Below, piece by piece: positions 1-8,589 of a stretch of 64,000 nt of DNA. The DNA is from Jannaschia formosa (GTDB lineage: Bacteria > Pseudomonadota > Alphaproteobacteria > Rhodobacterales > Rhodobacteraceae), in contig NZ_QPLJ01000017.1 in assembly GCF_003340555.1 (NCBI RefSeq), forward strand, positions 1 to 64,000, read 5' to 3'. Both the position numbers and the translations under genes were made by a program. Each line of letters starts with the position of its first letter. Positions within the stretch are counted from its first letter, which is position 1. The notes below the pieces were generated by a model. It saw nothing but the letters and a program-made list of their open reading frames with translations, made no database searches and was not told the origin of the DNA.

Positions 1-197
1 GCAGCGGCGACGGCACCATCGACATCCGGCGGATCCCCGCGGCCACGGTCGAAGCGCTGCTCGCATCCGGGGAGGCGGGCTACGACCGGGCCAGGGGCGT
101 CATCAGCCTGGACCGCGACGGTGACGACGTCCTGGAGGACGTGGTCTTCCTTACGCCGGGAACGCGTATCGATTACGAGGATCTCTACTGGGCCTGA
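1..197 (+). CDS. 3' end of an unidentified gene (truncated by window start)
   Basis: An open frame runs from the first codon in phase (position 3) to a TGA at 195-197, giving about 64 residues. The translation is acidic and hydrophilic, with two short Asp/Gly-rich stretches (SGDGTIDIRR near the start and DRDGDDVLEDVV later) that loosely resemble loops binding calcium or repeating beta-turns. It ends in DYEDLYWA. Codon use is typical of the neighbourhood (G/C in third positions), so it is probably a real gene end. The family is not recognisable from this piece. The gene stops about 90 bp before the insertion-sequence remnants. Confidence 0.45.
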   Translation, partial: SGDGTIDIRRIPAATVEALLASGEAGYDRARGVISLDRDGDDVLEDVVFLTPGTRIDYEDLYWA

Positions 198-251
198 CCT
201 GTCCGCCACGATGAACCTCCCCCACCAATGCGTTCGCCTGGAGGGGGTTTC

Positions 252-273
252 GGATCAGGCTTCCGCCTGATCC
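252..273. repeat. Perfect 9-bp stem hairpin with 4-nt loop
   Basis: GGATCAGGC (252-260) pairs exactly with GCCTGATCC (265-273) around the loop TTCC. It lies 14 bp beyond the tnpB-like remnant, on the side where that gene's 3' end should be. It could therefore be the subterminal hairpin of an IS200/IS605-type element end. It could equally be a terminator for the gene ending at 197, but no T-tract follows on the plus strand. Confidence 0.5.
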
Positions 274-286
274 CCGAGCGTCCCGG

Positions 287-381
287 CCGGGTGTCCGTTT
301 CAAGCGCGTGCTCTTCCGCTTTGTACCGGAGCATGTTCACGAACGCGGCCGGGGCCGCGTCCAGGATCGACCTGTTCAGGC
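287..381 (-). pseudogene. tnpB-like (IS200/IS605-type) C-terminal remnant
   Basis: Read on the minus strand, about 31 residues, beginning LNRSILDAA and continuing through FVNMLRYKAEEH, resemble the stretch of IS605 OrfB/TnpB proteins that precedes the zinc-finger and last RuvC motif (typically ...SILDAAW..F..ML.YKAE...). The similarity stops abruptly at position 381-382, exactly where the IS5 left terminal repeat begins. Downstream the frame loses any TnpB character: no CxxC pairs and no terminal RuvC Asp are present. It is a small fragment of a dead element. The call rests on a short match and could be wrong. Confidence 0.45.
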
Positions 382-401
382 GGCGTTGTTGCACAAGTCT
401 G
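382..401 (+). repeat. IS5-family left terminal inverted repeat
   Basis: GGCGTTGTTGCACAAGTCTG. The inverse complement of the right end is GGCGTTGTTGCGCAACTCTG; they differ only at positions 12 and 16 of the repeat. Confidence 0.75.
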
Positions 402-447
402 TCGCTAGAGGATTCACTTCGTGAATCCATGCCGTTAGACGTGCCGC

Positions 448-1378
448 ATGAGCAAGCCATCACCCGCACGCTACCGCACGACGAATTGGTCCAGCTACAA
501 CGCGTCGCTGCGCAAGCGGGGGGCCCTGCTGATCTGGCTGGACAAGGACATGGCCTGGCGCGCGATGCCTGACGGTCGGCCCGGACGGCCAGCGGTGTTT
601 TCCGATGCGGCGATACAGTACTGCCTGTCGATCAAGATCCTGTTCAAGCTGCCGCTGCGCCAGACTGCCGGGATGGTGGCGAGCCTGCTGAAGCTGGCGG
701 GGCTGGACTGGCCGGTACCCGACTTCTCTACGCTGTGCCGCCGGCAGAAGACCCTGGCCGTGCAGATCCCTATCGTCGTGCCGACGGGCCGCTGAACCTG
801 CTGGTCGACAGCACGGGCATCAAGTTCCTCGGCGATGGAGAATGGCAGGCCGCAAGCACGGGGTGCAGGGGCGGCGCCAATGGCGCAAGGTCCATCTGGC
901 CATGGACCCGGCCACATCCGACATCCGCGCTGTGGGATTCACCCTAAGCCGCGACGGCGACAGCCCCGTGCTGCCGGACCTCCTTGGGCAGATCCCGACC
1001 GACGAACAGATCGGCACCGTGACCGCCGATGGCGCCCATGACACGCGCCGCTGCCACACCGCCATCGTCGACCGGCAGGGCACCGCGATCATGCCGATCC
1101 GCAGGAATGGACGTCTCTGGAAGGAAGACTGCCCGGCTGCACGCGCCAGAAACGAGACAATGCGCGCCACACGGCACCACCGTCGGGCGTTCTGGAAACG
1201 CTAGACGGGATACCACGCCCGCAGCCGCATCGAGGCGAAGATGCGCTGCCTGAAATCCTTCGGCGAACGCATCATGGCGAGAGACCCGGACCGCCAGACC
1301 GTCAAAATCCACATCCGCATCGCCCTCACGAACCGCTTCAACGCCCTCGGCACCGCCGAGATCGTCCATGTGGCATGA
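448..1378 (+). pseudogene. IS5-family DDE transposase, broken by two frameshifts and one stop
   Basis: Three reading frames together reconstruct one transposase. The first runs from ATG 448 to about 765 (ends ...STLCRRQKTLAVQIP). The second covers about 766-850 and contains the first catalytic Asp in LLVDSTGIK. The third runs from about 850 to the end and holds the second Asp in TVTADGAHDTRR and the Glu in SRIEAKM. An in-frame TAG at 1202-1204 falls where IS5 transposases usually have Trp, so it is a nonsense mutation. The reading frame then continues to a TGA at 1376-1378. The enzyme cannot be made as one product without recoding, so the copy is inactive. Confidence 0.85.
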
Positions 1379-1412
1379 CGTCAGTGGGGAAAGGGGCAGT
1401 CACGCCTCAGGC

Positions 1413-1432
1413 CAGAGTTGCGCAACAACGCC
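1413..1432 (-). repeat. IS5-family right terminal inverted repeat
   Basis: CAGAGTTGCGCAACAACGCC on the plus strand. It pairs with the left repeat at 18 of 20 positions and closes the element 35 bp after the transposase stop codon. Confidence 0.75.
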
Positions 1433-1650
1433 CACCGCATCAGAAAGGCGCGGTGGAGAATGCGAACGGCCGGGTCCGGCGCTGGCTCCCCTTTGAGACG
1501 CCGGTGGCGGACCTGGCCAAGGACGGCCTCGCGAAGCTCTGCGCCAGGCTCAACGGCACGCCGCGCAAGCGCCTCGGCTACGCGACCCCGGCCGAGGCCT
1601 TCGCCGCAGAGATGGAACGGATCACGCGAAAGACGGGGGACGTGTCGCAA
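1433..1650 (+). pseudogene. IS30-family transposase C-terminal remnant
   Basis: Immediately after the IS5 right end the frame reads HQKGAVENANGRVRRWLP, then LCARLNGTPRKRLGYATPAEAF. These are hallmark segments of the C-terminal third of IS30-family transposases; the Glu in GAVENANG is the usual position of the last DDE residue. Everything upstream is missing and has been replaced by the IS5 element. After about 1650 the frame continues without IS30 similarity to about 1809. Nothing suggests it is expressed. Confidence 0.75.
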
Positions 1651-1795
1651 CCAAAGTTGAGTCCACACAGGGCACGCGCCCGCACCGCCGCCGGTTTCGC
1701 CCCCTCTCCTCGCACCGTCACAGGATCGGCCGAGGAAGACGCCTTCCGGCGCACCTCGCCCAGTAGAGGCGGCCAGCCCCGTCCGGTGCGGCGCG

Positions 1796-2560
1796 TCAGC
1801 CCGGGATGAACTGGATGTGCGGGCGCCCGTGATGCGGGGAGCGGCCGATGCCCGCCTCGACGCGGAAGACGTCGCGCAGCAGCCCCTCGGTCAGCACCGC
1901 CTCGGGCGTGCCCGCGGTGACGACCGAGCCGCCGCGCAGCACCACGATCCGGTCGCAGAACATCGCCGCGAGGTTCAGGTCGTGCAGCGCCACGACGCTC
2001 GTCAGGTCGAGGTCGCGCACCATGCGCAGGATCTCGATCTGGTGGTGAATGTCGAGATGGTTGGTCGGCTCGTCGAGGAACATCACGCGCGGCGACTGGG
2101 CGAGGGCGCGCGCGATGTGGACGCGCTGGCGCTCGCCGCCCGACAGGGTCTGCCAGGGCTGCGCCCGGTGGCCGGCCATGTCGACGCGGGCGAGGGCGCG
2201 CGCGACCGCCGCCTCGTCCTCCGCCGACCAGCCGGCGAGGGCCGAGCGATGCGGCGTCCGGCCCAGCCGCACGACGTCGAGGACGGAGACGTTGGTGTCC
2301 GTCGCGGCGCTCTGCTGAACGAAGGCCACCTCGCGCGACAGCACCCGACGCCCGACGCCCGCGATATCGCGCCCGTTGATCGTGACGCGGCCCGACTGCG
2401 GGCGCCGGAGGCCTGCCAGAAGCCGCAGCAGTGACGACTTCCCCGATCCGTTCGGGCCGATCAGCCCCAGCGTCTCGCCCGGCGCGACCGAGAGCGACAC
2501 GTCCGAGACGATGGTCCGGCGCCGGACCCCCCAGGTGAGGCTTTCGGCGACGACGCTCAT
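1796..2560 (-). CDS. ABC transporter ATP-binding protein, FecE/iron-complex type
   Basis: The product is a 254-residue cytoplasmic ATPase that powers uptake of an iron chelate, heme or corrinoid through the adjacent permease. Walker A GPNGSGKS is at about 35-42, signature LSGGERQR at about 137-144 and Walker B VMFLDEP just after. The D-loop is NHLD, and the switch His is in VVALHDLN. Length is normal for the FecE/BtuD group. The start ATG overlaps the permease stop (ATGA), so the three genes are translationally coupled: binding protein, permease, ATPase. The substrate cannot be read from the ATPase. It is the last gene of the operon, and the IS remnants begin about 150 bp downstream. Confidence 0.88.
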   Translation of the reverse strand: MSVVAESLTWGVRRRTIVSDVSLSVAPGETLGLIGPNGSGKSSLLRLLAGLRRPQSGRVTINGRDIAGVGRRVLSREVAFVQQSAATDTNVSVLDVVRLGRTPHRSALAGWSAEDEAAVARALARVDMAGHRAQPWQTLSGGERQRVHIARALAQSPRVMFLDEPTNHLDIHHQIEILRMVRDLDLTSVVALHDLNLAAMFCDRIVVLRGGSVVTAGTPEAVLTEGLLRDVFRVEAGIGRSPHHGRPHIQFIPG

Positions 2561-3597
2561 GCCTGCGGCCGCGCGCGGTAGAGGATGACGGCGAAGAAGG
2601 GCACGCCGACCAGGGCGGTCACGACGCCGATGGGGATGGTCTGCTGCGCCACGATCACCCGCGAGGCGATGTCGGCCAGCACCATGAACACCGCGCCGAC
2701 GACGGCGCAGGCCGGCAGAAGCCGCAGATGCATCGGCCCCACGACGTAGCGGGCGGCATGCGGCACCACGAGCCCGACGAAGCCGATCGCGCCGACCATG
2801 CTGACGATCGTCGCCGTCACCATCGCCGTCACCGCGAACAGCACCAGCCGGATGCGCCCCACCGGCACGCCGAGCGAGGCCGCGTCCTCGTCGCCGAAGG
2901 TGAAGGCGTCGAGCGCGCGCGCCATCCAGATGCAGACCGCGAGGCCGAGGACCACGACGACCAGAAGCAGCTGGAAATCCGGCCATCGCACTCCGCCGAA
3001 GCTGCCCAGCAGCCAGAACATCACGTCCCGCGCCTGCTGCGCGTTGCCCGAGGTGGTCACGATATAGGAGGTCAGCGCGTTGAAGAGCTGCGACGCCGCC
3101 ACGCCCGCCAGGATCGTGTGGTTCGGCCCGCTCGTCGCACCGTTCGACAGCAGCGCGACCAGCCCGAAGGCCGCGAAGGCCCCCGCGAAGGCTCCGGCCG
3201 AAAGCGAAAGCCCCCCTGCCCCGATTCCCAGCACGATCACGCAGACCGCGCCGGTCGAGGCGCCCGCCGACACGCCCAGCACGAAGGGTTCGGCCAGCGC
3301 GTTGCGCAGCAGCGCCTGGAGGATCGCGCCGCAGATCGCCAGCCCCGCCCCCGCCAGCGCCGCGACCAGCGCCCGGCTGAGCCGCAGGTCCCAGACGACG
3401 CTCTGCTCGATCGCTGGAATCTCGGCCCCTGTCAGGCCGAGCTCGTTGGTCACGGCCAGGAACACCGTCCCGAGCCCGATGCGGTAGTCGCCGATGGCAG
3501 TCGCGAGCGCGACGCAGAGGACGAGCACGGCCCCCGACAGGACGAGCAGCAGGGCGAGCCGCGCAGGCCCGCCCCCGGTGTCGGCCGTCGCCGTCAC
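2557..3597 (-). CDS. FecCD-family ABC transporter permease
   Basis: The protein is a 346-residue inner-membrane permease of the iron-siderophore/corrinoid (FecCD/BtuC) family. It has about ten hydrophobic segments. Typical family stretches are LRLSRALVAALAGAGLAICG near residue 75 and VSMVGAIGFVGLVVPHAAR near 270, the latter being the loop that contacts the ATPase. I chose the GTG at 3597 because it overlaps the upstream binding-protein stop (GTGA) and gives a normal N-terminus. The long open frame that continues upstream of this start is only the shadow of the binding-protein gene. A homodimer is expected. Confidence 0.88.
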   Translation of the reverse strand: MTATADTGGGPARLALLLVLSGAVLVLCVALATAIGDYRIGLGTVFLAVTNELGLTGAEIPAIEQSVVWDLRLSRALVAALAGAGLAICGAILQALLRNALAEPFVLGVSAGASTGAVCVIVLGIGAGGLSLSAGAFAGAFAAFGLVALLSNGATSGPNHTILAGVAASQLFNALTSYIVTTSGNAQQARDVMFWLLGSFGGVRWPDFQLLLVVVVLGLAVCIWMARALDAFTFGDEDAASLGVPVGRIRLVLFAVTAMVTATIVSMVGAIGFVGLVVPHAARYVVGPMHLRLLPACAVVGAVFMVLADIASRVIVAQQTIPIGVVTALVGVPFFAVILYRARPQA

Positions 3598-4607
3598 GGC
3601 AGATCGAGCGCCTCGAGCTGTTCGGCCACCTCTTCGGCGCCGTAGAGCGTGCGGATGCTCGGGTTCATCGCCGCGCCGCTCATCACGACGATGCGGCCTT
3701 CCCGGACGGCCTCCATCTGGCTCACGGTCGGGTCGGACTCGAGAAAGGCGACCTTGTTGCCCGCCTCGTCCAGCTCCCACCGCTCGCGGTCGACCTGCGC
3801 GGCGACGAACACGGTCGGGTCGGCGGCGAGGATGCCCTCCCAGCCGAGCGTCGGCCATTCCGCCTCGGTCCGCACCGCGTTCGAGCCGCCGAGCAAGTCC
3901 GCGATATAGCCCGACGGCCCGTTGCCGCCGCCCAGATAGGCGTCGTCCGATGGCGAGGGGCTGGAGAACCAGAAGAGGAAGGTAAGGTCCTCGTCCTCGG
4001 CGAACCGCGCGCGCAGCGCCGCCTCGCGGGCCTTGAAGTCTTCGATGAGCGCGTCACCCCGGTCGGCCACGTCGAAGATCCGCGACAGGTCCTCGATCTC
4101 CCGGTAGAGCAGGTCCATGCTCCAGAGCGCGTCCCGGCTGCCATAGGCGTCGCCGGCGGTGTCGGCGGTCGTGCAGGCGCTCGGCGAAAGATAGGTGGGA
4201 ATGCCGAGCGCGTGGAAATCCTCGCGCTTCGCCACCCGGCTGTCGGGGCCAAGCAGCGTCACCAGCATCGCCGAGACGAAGTCGGGCTGCGTGGACAGGA
4301 TCGACTCCAGCGTCGGGAACTCCACGGACAGAAGCTCGACCTGCGCATGCGCGGCCTCCAGCTCCGGCAGGACGTCGTTCGGCCAGAAAGCCGTGGCCGC
4401 CATCCGGTCCTCCAGCCCCAGCATGTAGAGGATCTCGGCGCTGTTCTGCCCGAGCGCGACCGCGTTCTGCGGCGGCCCGTCGAAGGTCACGACCTGCCCG
4501 CAATTCTCGATCTCGAGCGGGTAGGTCACCGCCTCGGCCCGGAGGCCGGTGGCGGCGATGCCCGCGACCGCCGCGGCCGTCACCGCAAGAATGTTGCCGC
4601 TCGTCAT
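3594..4607 (-). CDS. Periplasmic iron-complex/corrinoid-type substrate-binding protein
   Basis: The product is a 337-residue solute receptor of the FepB/BtuF class III fold. The ATG at 4607 is preceded by GAGGA at good spacing and gives an N-terminal signal sequence (hydrophobic residues about 4-22, small residues before EAVTYPLEIENCG). The mature protein begins with the characteristic beta-strand and then VALGQNSAEILYMLGLEDR, where family members contact the permease. A second lobe follows a long helix near residues 175-200. It is the first gene of the operon. Upstream, 4664-4691 is locally AT-rich and is the likely promoter zone, but I see no clear Fur, RirA or Irr box. The ligand is unknown: siderophore, heme or cobamide are all possible. 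Confidence 0.85.
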   Translation of the reverse strand: MTSGNILAVTAAAVAGIAATGLRAEAVTYPLEIENCGQVVTFDGPPQNAVALGQNSAEILYMLGLEDRMAATAFWPNDVLPELEAAHAQVELLSVEFPTLESILSTQPDFVSAMLVTLLGPDSRVAKREDFHALGIPTYLSPSACTTADTAGDAYGSRDALWSMDLLYREIEDLSRIFDVADRGDALIEDFKAREAALRARFAEDEDLTFLFWFSSPSPSDDAYLGGGNGPSGYIADLLGGSNAVRTEAEWPTLGWEGILAADPTVFVAAQVDRERWELDEAGNKVAFLESDPTVSQMEAVREGRIVVMSGAAMNPSIRTLYGAEEVAEQLEALDLP

Positions 4608-4890
4608 CGGATCGTCCTCGTCTGTCCGGGATTGCGCCGCCCGCCTATCCGCGGGCGCGGGGATAAACAAGAGTATTTTAGTCGGGAATATCGCGGCGGC
4701 TTCGCGCGTCCCGTCGCAGCGTTCCGCGCGCCTTCGGAGGAACATCCTGCCCGACGGTCCCGGCGCAAGAACCTGCCCCCTCCGCGTCCGGGGACAGGCG
4801 ATCCTGCCGACGGGACGGGGAGCTTCGGCATCCCACTCCGTCGCCCCGGGTCCATCACGGGACAGAACGTGCCGCCTCAGGGGAAAGTTG
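4608..4890. other. Divergent intergenic region between the iron-complex importer and the aldehyde dehydrogenase
   Basis: The region is 283 bp of GC-rich sequence with a single AT-rich stretch at 4664-4691 (containing AGAGTATTTTAGTC). On the minus strand this offers a TAAAAT -10-like hexamer for the importer operon. A GGGGAAAG sequence serves as ribosome binding site for the aldehyde dehydrogenase at its right edge. No gene, palindrome or known metal-responsive box was recognised. Confidence 0.35.
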
Positions 4891-6354
4891 ATGTCCGCGC
4901 CGCTCGATCACCTCGCCCGCACGGGCCATCTGGACCGCTTCCTCATCGCGGGCGAGTGGGTCGCGCCGCGGGGCGCCGCTTCCTGCGCGGTCGTCGATCC
5001 CGCGACGGAGGCCGAGACCTGCCGCATCCCGCTGGGCGATGCGCGGGACGTCGGCGCGGCCGTCGCCGCCGCGCGGGCGGCCTTCCCCGGCTGGAGCGCG
5101 CGCGCGCCGGGCGAGCGCGCCGCGGCGCTCGCGCGCCTCGCAGAGCTCATGGAGGACCGGGCGGACCTGCTGGCCGGTTGCGTGACGCTGGAGATGGGCG
5201 CCGCGCGGTCCTACGCGCGGGCCGCGCAGGTGCCGTTCGCCATCGCCCATCTGCGGACCGCCTGCGAGGTGCTGAGGGACTTCGCCTTCCTGACGCGGCG
5301 CGGGACGACGGCGATCGCGCATGAACCCATCGGCGTCTGCGGGCTGATCACGCCGTGGAACTGGCCGCTCTACCAGATCACGGCCAAGCTCGCCCCGGCG
5401 CTGGCGGCGGGCTGCACCGTGGTCCTGAAGCCGAGCGAGCTGGCCCCGCTGAGCGCGCTGCTTCTCGCCGATCTGGCCTGCGAGGCGGGGCTGCCTGCCG
5501 GCGTCTTCAACCTCGTGCAGGGGGACGGGCCGGACGTCGGCGCGGCCCTGGCCGCGCATCCGGATGTCGACATGATCTCGATCACCGGATCGACCCGCGC
5601 AGGCGTCGCCGTCGCCAAGGCGGCCGCGGACACGGTCAAGCGGGTCGCGCAGGAGCTGGGCGGCAAGTCTCCGAACGTCATCCTGCCCGACGCGGATCTG
5701 GAACGAGCCGTGACGCTGGGCGTGGCTGCCGGGATGCGCAACCTCGGCCAGTCCTGCAGCGCTCCGACCCGGATGATCGTGCCGCGCGATGCTCTGGCCG
5801 AGATCGAGGCCATCGCCGCCCGGGCCGTCGGCGAGATGGTCGTCGGCGACCCGCTGGACCCCGCCGTGACCCATGGCGCGATCGCCAACCGGGCGCAGTT
5901 CGACCGAGTCCAGGCGATGATCGGGATGGGGATCGCTGAAGGCGCGCGGCTCGTCGCCGGAGGACCGGGCCGCCCGGAGGGGCTGGACCGGGGCTATTTC
6001 GCGCGGCCCACGGTCTTCTCGGACGTCCGCAGCGACATGCGCATCGCGCAGGAAGAGATCTTCGGCCCTGTCCTCTGCATCCTCCCCTATGACGACGTCG
6101 AGGAGGCCGTGGCCATCGCCAACGACACCGTCTACGGGCTCGGCGCCCATGTGCAGGGGCGCGACCGGGATCTCGTGCGCGCGGTCGCGCAACGCATCCG
6201 CGCGGGTCAGGTCCATCTCGACTATCCGGCCTTCGACCCGCACGCGCCGTTCGGCGGCTATCGCCAGTCCGGGAACGGGCGCGAGTTCGGGCGGGAAGGG
6301 ATGCTGGAATATCTCGAGGTGAAGTCCGTGCTGGGCTTCTTCGCCGAGGGGTAA
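4891..6354 (+). CDS. NAD(P)-dependent aldehyde dehydrogenase family protein
   Basis: The 487-residue enzyme oxidises an aldehyde to its carboxylic acid in the cytoplasm. Family features are clear: the N-terminal Rossmann part with ITPWNWPLYQITAKLAPALA (about 151-170), the general-base Glu in VAQELGGKSPN (about 255), and the catalytic Cys in NLGQSCSAPTRM (about 289). The C-terminal motif IFGPVLCI is at about 391. The ATG at 4891 follows GGGGAAAG. It opens the plus-strand catabolic island, but a 520-bp gap separates it from the transporter genes. The substrate is not evident; an aminoaldehyde released by the downstream oxidoreductases is a reasonable guess. Confidence 0.9.
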   Translation: MSAPLDHLARTGHLDRFLIAGEWVAPRGAASCAVVDPATEAETCRIPLGDARDVGAAVAAARAAFPGWSARAPGERAAALARLAELMEDRADLLAGCVTLEMGAARSYARAAQVPFAIAHLRTACEVLRDFAFLTRRGTTAIAHEPIGVCGLITPWNWPLYQITAKLAPALAAGCTVVLKPSELAPLSALLLADLACEAGLPAGVFNLVQGDGPDVGAALAAHPDVDMISITGSTRAGVAVAKAAADTVKRVAQELGGKSPNVILPDADLERAVTLGVAAGMRNLGQSCSAPTRMIVPRDALAEIEAIAARAVGEMVVGDPLDPAVTHGAIANRAQFDRVQAMIGMGIAEGARLVAGGPGRPEGLDRGYFARPTVFSDVRSDMRIAQEEIFGPVLCILPYDDVEEAVAIANDTVYGLGAHVQGRDRDLVRAVAQRIRAGQVHLDYPAFDPHAPFGGYRQSGNGREFGREGMLEYLEVKSVLGFFAEG

Positions 6355-6516
6355 AGCCGTGCCGCCCGGCCCGGCAGATTCGTCCGTCGCATGGCGCCCG
6401 GTCGTCATCATCCGCCGCGCAAGCGGGGAAATCGGCATCCGACGCTTCGTCCGGGGCGTCACGGTGGACGGGAGAGAAGGCCCGCAAGCGAGGCCCCCGT
6501 CCCGACAGGAGCCGCC

Positions 6517-6615
6517 ATGACAGACCTTTCCGCCATCGACCCGACGCCGGCCGTTCCGGGTGCCCGGCGCGCGCTGGAAGCGAGAGGGAGGATCCATGTC
6601 CGCGCCGAAGATTGA
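6517..6615 (+). CDS. Possible small leader ORF, 32 codons
   Basis: ATG at 6517 is preceded by ACAGGAG at good spacing and the frame closes with TGA at 6613-6615. The peptide (MTDLSAIDPTPAVPGARR...) has no hydrophobic segment and matches nothing I recognise. It could be a leader peptide, or chance in GC-rich DNA. The only positive evidence is the ribosome binding site. Confidence 0.2.
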   Translation: MTDLSAIDPTPAVPGARRALEARGRIHVRAED

Positions 6616-6686
6616 TCCCGTCCGACGAGGCCCGGGGCGCGCGGCGGCGCCGCGCCCGAAGAATATGCCTGACGTTGACGCAAGGA

Positions 6687-6699
6687 CGGCGTTTCCTGC
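6687..6699 (-). promoter_or_regulatory. Candidate Lrp/AsnC operator motif, copy 1
   Basis: CGGCGTTTCCTGC, the inverse of GCAGGAAACGCCG. It differs from the copy at 17898-17910 (CGGCATTTTCTGC) at two positions. It lies about 180 bp before the peptide-transporter ATPase start. See the other copies at 13549, 16651, 17898 and 21746. Confidence 0.4.
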
Positions 6700-6874
6700 T
6701 GCGTCGCCTCCGCGAAACGACACCATCGCCGCGGCAGACCCGTCAAGCTCGGTGAAACGGCGGCCCGTGTCGCCCCTCCCGTTCGGGGCGGGGCCTCCGG
6801 ACCGCCCCCAGCCAGCCTCCCGGCCCGACGACGCGCGCGTCGGCCCGATCCGGAGCGCAGAGGAGACGGAGCCC

Positions 6875-8563
<1,689 letters not shown>

Positions 8564-8589
8564 CCCACAGCCACGATAGGGAAAACGAC

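Larger units (their letters stand above)
382..1432 (+). mobile_element. IS5-family insertion sequence, decayed
   Basis: The element is about 1.05 kb, bounded by 20-bp terminal inverted repeats that match at 18 of 20 positions (382-401 and 1413-1432), with one broken transposase gene between them. Size, repeat sequence (GTTGTTGC-type ends) and transposase all fit the IS5 family. No convincing target duplication is visible, because left and right flanks belong to different elements (tnpB-like on the left, IS30-like on the right). Either it inserted at a junction or a deletion followed insertion. Confidence 0.8.
6355..6874. other. 520-bp intergenic region upstream of the peptide ABC operon
   Basis: No well-supported gene lies here. 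It contains two spots with good ribosome binding sites. One is ATG 6517 after ACAGGAGCC, a 32-codon frame. The other is ATG 6597 after GGGAGGATCC, in frame with the transporter ATPase 93 codons upstream of the start I prefer. It also contains one copy of the candidate Lrp/AsnC motif (6687-6699). The extra in-frame residues from 6597 are Pro/Arg-rich with no ABC similarity, so I treat this stretch as promoter and leader. Confidence 0.45.
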
